DNA of 64,000 nt from Heracleum sosnowskyi (taxonomy: Eukaryota > Streptophyta > Magnoliopsida > Apiales > Apiaceae), in NCBI GenBank assembly GCA_030848705.1, contig CM061244.1:112889111-112953110 (forward strand), given 5' to 3'. The notes under the pieces are model-generated. The model was not told where the DNA came from and made no database searches. It was given only the letters and a program-made list of their open reading frames with translations. Below, one piece after another: positions 59,181 through 64,000 of this stretch (positions are counted from its first letter, which is position 1; each line of letters starts with the position of its first letter). The position numbers and the translations under genes were made by a program.

Positions 59181-61085
59181 TCAGATCTCATCATTCTCTG
59201 ATGAATGCAACCATGACATGTAATCTGGCCCCTGATCTGAAATGGAATCTGATCCAGTTGATGGTGGAATTACCCTCTTCCTTGTGAAAGTCTCTACAGT
59301 TGGGCACACCCTTTTCCGTCCACCCCTTGGCCGAGATCGAAACTGCTCATCAGTCTCCATAAAATCACCCTGAACCACAAAATATCACATAAGCAACAGA
59401 AAGATGTAACCAATTTTTTCCTTTTTTGCAAATGGAGAATGCTTTAGCAAAACAGAAACAAACTTACTTGAATATAAAGATGGCATCCAGATTTCTCATG
59501 GTTGTCCCTCACGTGTTTAAATGTAAAACTCATGCCACAACCAGGAATACTACAAGGGAAGGTTTTTTGTTCAAAATGCACGGATTTCATGTGTTGACTG
59601 AGGTTTGATTTCTGCAGTTAGATATACAGCTGAATTATACTCTGGAAATTTCAAACCATAGAATATCCAGTTGAAGTTGCTATATCGAACTTGATAGGAG
59701 CAGGTCACTTGAAATTATTTTCTAGTTTGTTTCCAATTTCCAGACAAGCTATCGTCTATCACTACACGGATAATTTGTCTTGTATGCAGCAGAACAAGTT
59801 ATAAAGAGATTACTTGCACACTAAAATGTCTTACAGTTGAGAAGGTGTGTAGACAATCCTTGAAGCTGCATTCTATCCTCCCAGATGAAGGCCTGGCTTC
59901 GTGTGTAAGTAGGTGCCTCTTGAGGTTCTTCTTCAGCTGTTCTGTTCCACAAACCTCACAAATAATGTATCTGTGACAAGACTGAATATGAGCCTTCAAG
60001 CATTGCTCGTTGGTAAAATATTTCATACAGCTAGGATCCGAACAGAAGGCTTCAGTCGACTCTAACTTAACTGTAAACAAAATGTTTCTCACATTAGCAC
60101 AACATTCCGAACAAAATAGAAATGACAACCAATCACAAAAAATGAACAGCGAAGCTCTAGTAAAAGGATCACAAAAAAGGTCTATGGCATTATAGTAGTA
60201 TTATTAAAATGAAAATAATAGGCAAAAGACTAGTTTATGTATTACCATGTGAATCTTCATGCTTTTTCAATTTTGAAGCATATTTAAAAACCTTCCCACA
60301 CCCAGGTTCTGGACATAGATGTTCTTCCTGAGTATTAACTTGAAGAGAGGAAGAATCATCATGAAATTCCTTCACATGCCTCTTCATGTTACTTTTAAAG
60401 GAAAACCTACGATTGCAGTCCGTGAAAGGACATTCAAATAGTTTCCCTTGGTGCTGCAAAAGGTGACGGTGCAGGTGATCCTTCCTTCGGTAACTGGAAT
60501 TGCAGTCTTCTACTGGACACGTAAACGGTCTCTGCAATGCAAGTTTTTACACATCAATAAAAAACCTTCGAATTTTAGATTACTTCAACATCACACTGCT
60601 ACATGAACATAAGCCTTTCAAACCTCAAGAACGAAACCGCGTGTGCTGAGGCTCACCTGATGGAGCTTCTCAGGAGGTCCCCCTACCTGATACTAATCCA
60701 ATCAAGGTAGATGTTGAAGCCTCTCACATTTTGGAGTTCTTCTGTGGGATCCAATGCTTCACGCAACATTTTTTAATTATAAACTTACTCGGAGCAACTT
60801 AAAACCCTGCAAGATGTAATCCTTTAAACTGATGTAAACATGGAACAAAATACATAAACAGAGGAATCAAGTCCAATCTAGGACATGTGGTTCAAATATC
60901 ATATGAAATGCAAGCATAGGCTTAAAAATGGGGTGGGGAATATGGGACCCCCCCCCCCTATTGGGGCAAACCCGCCCTGATAAAATGGGGAATGGGGCAG
61001 TGAGTGGGGATTAAATATTTTCCCCGCATTTATATGGGGCGGGTATGGTATTTATGTGATCCCCGCGGGAAAAACCCGCCTCGCT

Positions 61086-61138
<53 letters not shown>

Positions 61139-62413
61139 GTGTGTTTTTTATATAACTACATGATACAATATATATTATTAATAATTTTTTATAATACAAT
61201 ATTATATCCATATATATCTAGTCATGTATTATATTATATTATATGATTTTATATTTATAATTGTCTACATATTTTTTAAAATATTTTAGAGATTTTTTTA
61301 GATTTTCTAAAGTAATTTCACGTTTTAGTCTTTACTTTTATAATGTAATTTTAAATAAAAAGTATATACTATAATAAATTATAATTTTAATAAAAAAAAT
61401 TATTAAAATATAATTAATATCTTTTAAAAAAATAATATTTAATAAATGGGGTGGGACGGGATGGGGCGGGGATTATATATCGCCTCGTGGGGTAAGGGAT
61501 GGGGAATGAAAATTAATCCCCGCGGGGAACGGGGCGGGGATGGGGCAAATATTTTTTATGCGGGGCGGGTATGGAATTTGAGATCCCCGCCCCGAACCCA
61601 CCCCGAAGCCGCCCCATTTTTAACCCTATGCAAGCACCACCAAGTAGGTTGGTAAACTCGTGTATGACAAGAATCTGACTACATAGCTTCATAAAGAAAA
61701 ATATGTTTTTCTTTCAGTTTCAACAGCGAAACAAATTTTAATTATTATAAATATCCCAAAGTAGAGATATTACTGAATGGTACATACAAACAGGGCAACA
61801 TGTCTTACCTCGAGTAAATGGCTTTGCATGTGTTGTTTCAAGTGAGCAGGCTTCTGGAAACTCAGACCGCATTCCTCACAAGTATTAGACTTCAACCTCT
61901 CTTTCTCCGCATTATCATCTAGCTTTATTTTGTTCATTTCATCCTGATTAAAACAACGTTGCAGTATGAATAAGTGATAATTAGCTCATATGTATGCCAA
62001 CAAAATAAACCTTCATGGGATTTCTTAGGAAACACCTGTAAGTTGACAAAGCATAGTTTACATGGCTCGAAAATTAAAACTCAACTACACTTTTTGTTCT
62101 TAGAGCAATTGAATTTTATAATCAAAAGATCAGCACAAAAAGTGATGAATATTTTCAAAATAGGAATGCAAGGTTCAAGCTCATGCAAGCATCTCTAAAG
62201 CTAAATTTGTTGCTTCCTAATTAAAAAATGAAGATTCTTAGACAGCTGAGGATACAGAAATAGAGATAGGATATATTATACCTGGTGATGAGATAATATA
62301 TGAGAGGAGATGAGAGACTTCTTAGACCGACAAATACCACAATATTCACAGTAGTATCGCCTAATATCTCTAAATATTGGCCCTTCTTTCATTTCAGTAC
62401 CTCCCTCCTCCAT
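59181..62413 (-). CDS. TFIIIA: Transcription factor IIIA, nine C2H2 zinc fingers
   Basis: Six coding exons: 62413-62282 (exon begins 62415), 61943-61809, 60531-60246, 60070-59835, 59611-59468, 59369-59181; 1122 nt, 373 residues. Nine fingers: YYCEYCGICRSKK, NTCEECGLSFQKP, FTCPVEDCNSSYRR, FECPFTDCNRRF, HLCPEPGCGKVF, AFCSDPSCMKYF, IICEVCGTEQLKK, IECSFKDCLHTF, FPCSIPGCGMSF. The C-terminal tail FMETDEQFRSRPRGGRKR is as in plant TFIIIA. The long acidic spacer of Arabidopsis between fingers 4 and 5 is short here, explaining the smaller size. Role: binds the internal control region of 5S rRNA genes to start pol III transcription, and binds 5S rRNA. The alternative exon described separately controls its output. 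No lesion seen. Confidence 0.95.
60657..60806 (-). ncRNA. P5SM: 5S-rRNA-mimic poison exon of TFIIIA
   Basis: 150-bp cassette exon candidate between coding exons 2 and 3: acceptor TTGCAG before 60806, donor CATCAG/GTGAGC after 60657. The minus strand contains GGATCCCACAG, AACTCC and GGTAGGGGGACCTCCTGAG with AAG after it, which match 5S rRNA segments GGATCCCATCAG, AACTCC and GGATGGGTGACCTCCTGGG in the same order. Included after exon 2 it meets TAA at its tenth codon (60779-60777), so inclusion truncates the protein. Established in land plants: ribosomal protein L5 binds this mimic and promotes skipping, tying TFIIIA level to free L5/5S rRNA. Exact exon ends are inferred. Confidence 0.85.
60917..61628. 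mobile_element. hAT-type MITE in the TFIIIA intron
   Basis: 712 bp with 8-bp duplication TGCAAGCA (60909-60916, 61629-61636). Ends TAGGCTTAAAAATGGGG and, reverse-complemented, TAGGGTTAAAAATGGGG. Both ends are rich in GGGGCGGGGATGGGG-type repeats; the centre includes a (TA)n run at 61088-61134 and AT-rich DNA. Lies 110 bp upstream (transcript sense) of the P5SM acceptor. Confidence 0.92.
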
Positions 62414-62415
62414 CT

Positions 62416-63530
62416 CTGAATCAATAAATATCAGGAATCGTAAACAGCTGCAATATGGTTTAACCTTCAGTTTACTAAACACTAACAAAACATAAATGAT
62501 TGTTCTCGTTATATAGACTAAAAAAATAGAGCAATTGAGCTAGCTTAGAATAATATACACAGTATGCTTTCTTGGGCTCCCTAAAACCCTCCGAACAAAC
62601 TTTAGCAACTAATGCTATATTCTGTTAAAATGATTAAACTTAGTAAGAAAGGAACGAAATCTGTACTAATTTGTCCGTAAGTAATCGTAATTCTCATTCT
62701 CTCATTTCATGTCCATACCAATCTAACCTAATGTCAGATCCCACCAATTTGGGAATAAATCTTCATTTTCCCCAAAAGTGATAGAATGTCAAAAAATAAT
62801 CTACAAAATATGCTATGTTTTACTGGAATGGAACGAACTATGTCCTATTTTGTTGATTAAAAATCATAATTCTCATTCTTCAATTTCATACTGATTCAAA
62901 TTTAACCAAAAAAAACATATCCCACCACTATGGGGAATGGGGATGAATCTTCATTTCTACCCCTACTAATTTTCTTTACAAATCTCATCATATAAACTAT
63001 GCACATTCTAATATCTATTTCGCTAATTCGACGACTCTTTTTAAAACCCGACATAACTCTCCACATCCTCATCATTTTTCACCAATCACCATTACTCATT
63101 TTTCCTCTCATTTCCTTCCATTTTGTTCATTCTCTATCAAATAATCACTATATTAAGCTACAACAAGTTCAATAAAATGCAAGCTCAGGACTACGCAATC
63201 TCGAAAACATGAAACACGAAAGTACAGCTTAAAACACATATATGAGCTCAAATACGTTATAACCTCCGTGTAATTACATTAAAACAATTCTCTAGCTCCA
63301 ATTGCAACACAAACAAAACAATAATTAAATATCAGTTCATAATTTTACAGTATTGAAACAATTAATTTCACTAGCACATTACAGACAGGAACATATGACA
63401 CATGAGTCAATTGTAATTCAAATCATATGAAACTCAAACTTACAATGATTTTAGCTCTGGAAAATGTGAAGATAAACGGCAGCGTTTTGTTGGTTTTGAG
63501 CTAACCCTAGACAGGCTCAAATATAAATGG
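62416..63530 (-). promoter_or_regulatory. TFIIIA 5' UTR intron, leader exon and promoter
   Basis: A donor ATT/GTAAGTTT ends a probable untranslated first exon at 63444; the matching acceptor GATTCAG is at 62416, two bases before the ATG. A TATA-like ATTTATATTTG (minus strand, about 63522-63532) and a telo-box AACCCTAG at 63503-63510 lie just upstream. Telo-boxes are common in promoters of plant translation-apparatus genes. The intron (about 1 kb) holds nothing else recognisable. Confidence 0.6.
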
Positions 63531-63689
63531 GTATTAATTTAGGTCAGATGGAAGCAATTGGGCCGGACTGATTTGTTTGATTTGATGGACGTGATTTGAG
63601 CCCAAATACCTCCCTATAATCGAACGGATCTAGTCCAGTCATATCTGCCACGTGATTTGATAGAGTATCAAAATACAAATACTCCTTTT
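63531..63689. other. Intergenic DNA upstream of TFIIIA
   Basis: Unique sequence without an ORF; the last eight bases (CTCCTTTT) would be the target duplication of the following MITE. Confidence 0.4.
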
Positions 63690-64000
63690 TAGGGGTTAGC
63701 GCGGGTCGGATCGGTTCGGTTTTAGGTTAAAACCGAAACCGAAATCGCATATTCTCGGTTTTTAAAATCGAAAACCGAAACCACAACCGAAACCGTCGGT
63801 TCGGTTTCGGTTTTAAAATGATCGGATCGGTTACAATCGGTTCGGTTTCGGTTTTAAAACCGCATCAAATAAACATAACAAAATAAATAAAATGACTTCG
63901 AATTTTTAAGCTTGCAAAGTTACAAATTATTTTTTCGTCCAAAATAAACATACAAAATTTTCATGATAAATTATTTAAGTCCAACATGATCCAAGAATAA
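63690..64000. mobile_element. hAT-type MITE, left end (truncated by the window)
   Basis: Starts TAGGGGTTAGCGCGGGTCGG and is filled with GGTTCGGTTTCGGTTTT / AAACCGAAACCG repeats, the same design as the three complete MITEs in the window. The other end is outside. Confidence 0.65.

Noticed and set aside
60657..60790. A 5S rRNA gene
   Set aside because: Only parts of 5S rRNA match, spacing differs, and the sequence lies between TFIIIA exons with splice sites; it is the known mimic exon.
61004..61246. Open frames rich in alternating Ile/Tyr on both strands
   Set aside because: They are translations of the (TA)n microsatellite inside a MITE.

Overview
The window is nuclear DNA from a flowering plant. 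The genes are spliced, the plant-specific checkpoint paralogue BUB3.3 is present, the TFIIIA gene carries the plant 5S-rRNA-mimic exon, and most of the DNA is plant-type LTR retrotransposons, hAT elements, MULEs and a Helitron. A eudicot is likely; the species cannot be fixed from sequence alone.

Layout. (a) 502-4715 (+): last seven exons of a BUB3.3-like WD40 gene whose 5' part lies left of the window. (b) 5896-14721 (-): nearly complete Ty3/gypsy element of the Tat lineage (second RNase H) with damaged gag and pol, tandem repeats in its 3' region and a relic transcription unit on the opposite strand. (c) 15138-16789 (+): intact eIF5A gene, five exons. (d) 17360-17545 (-): detached 3' end of an isopentenyl phosphate kinase (IPK) gene. 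(e) 18738-22981: Ac-like hAT transposon with one frameshift, itself interrupted by an 821-bp hAT MITE. (f) 23111-26611 (-): non-autonomous Helitron. (g) 26612-48552: a retrotransposon nest. An old Copia element (gag pieces, primer site and LTR at 26612-26792, 36507-36660 and 47693-48552) was split by a young SIRE-like Copia element (26793-36506) and by a large non-autonomous LTR element (36661-47692). The latter has a 3.2-kb solo LTR inside its left LTR and a hAT MITE inside its body. (h) 48729-51513: a MULE carrying, in its extreme terminus, a Pack-MULE (48736-50654) that holds an intron-containing fragment of a SCAR/WAVE gene. (i) 52427-58568 (-): complete 12-exon IPK gene (334 codons). (j) 59181-63530 (-): complete TFIIIA gene (373 codons, nine zinc fingers) with its regulatory P5SM poison exon and a hAT MITE in the same intron. 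(k) 63690-64000: left end of one more hAT-type MITE.

The host genes are unrelated housekeeping functions: spindle checkpoint, translation factor, isoprenoid salvage and 5S rRNA transcription. IPK and TFIIIA lie on the same strand with about 610 bp between them. The strongest second-look items are the Pack-MULE with SCAR capture, the P5SM cassette with a MITE 110 bp from its splice acceptor, the antisense unit in the Tat element, the three in-frame nonsense codons of the young Copia element, and two unusual dispersed short-motif patterns (AAACTCTGA in the Copia element; GGGCGCGCCC/GGACGCGTCC in the large non-autonomous element). Boundaries of mobile elements were set by reading terminal repeats and target-site duplications directly.
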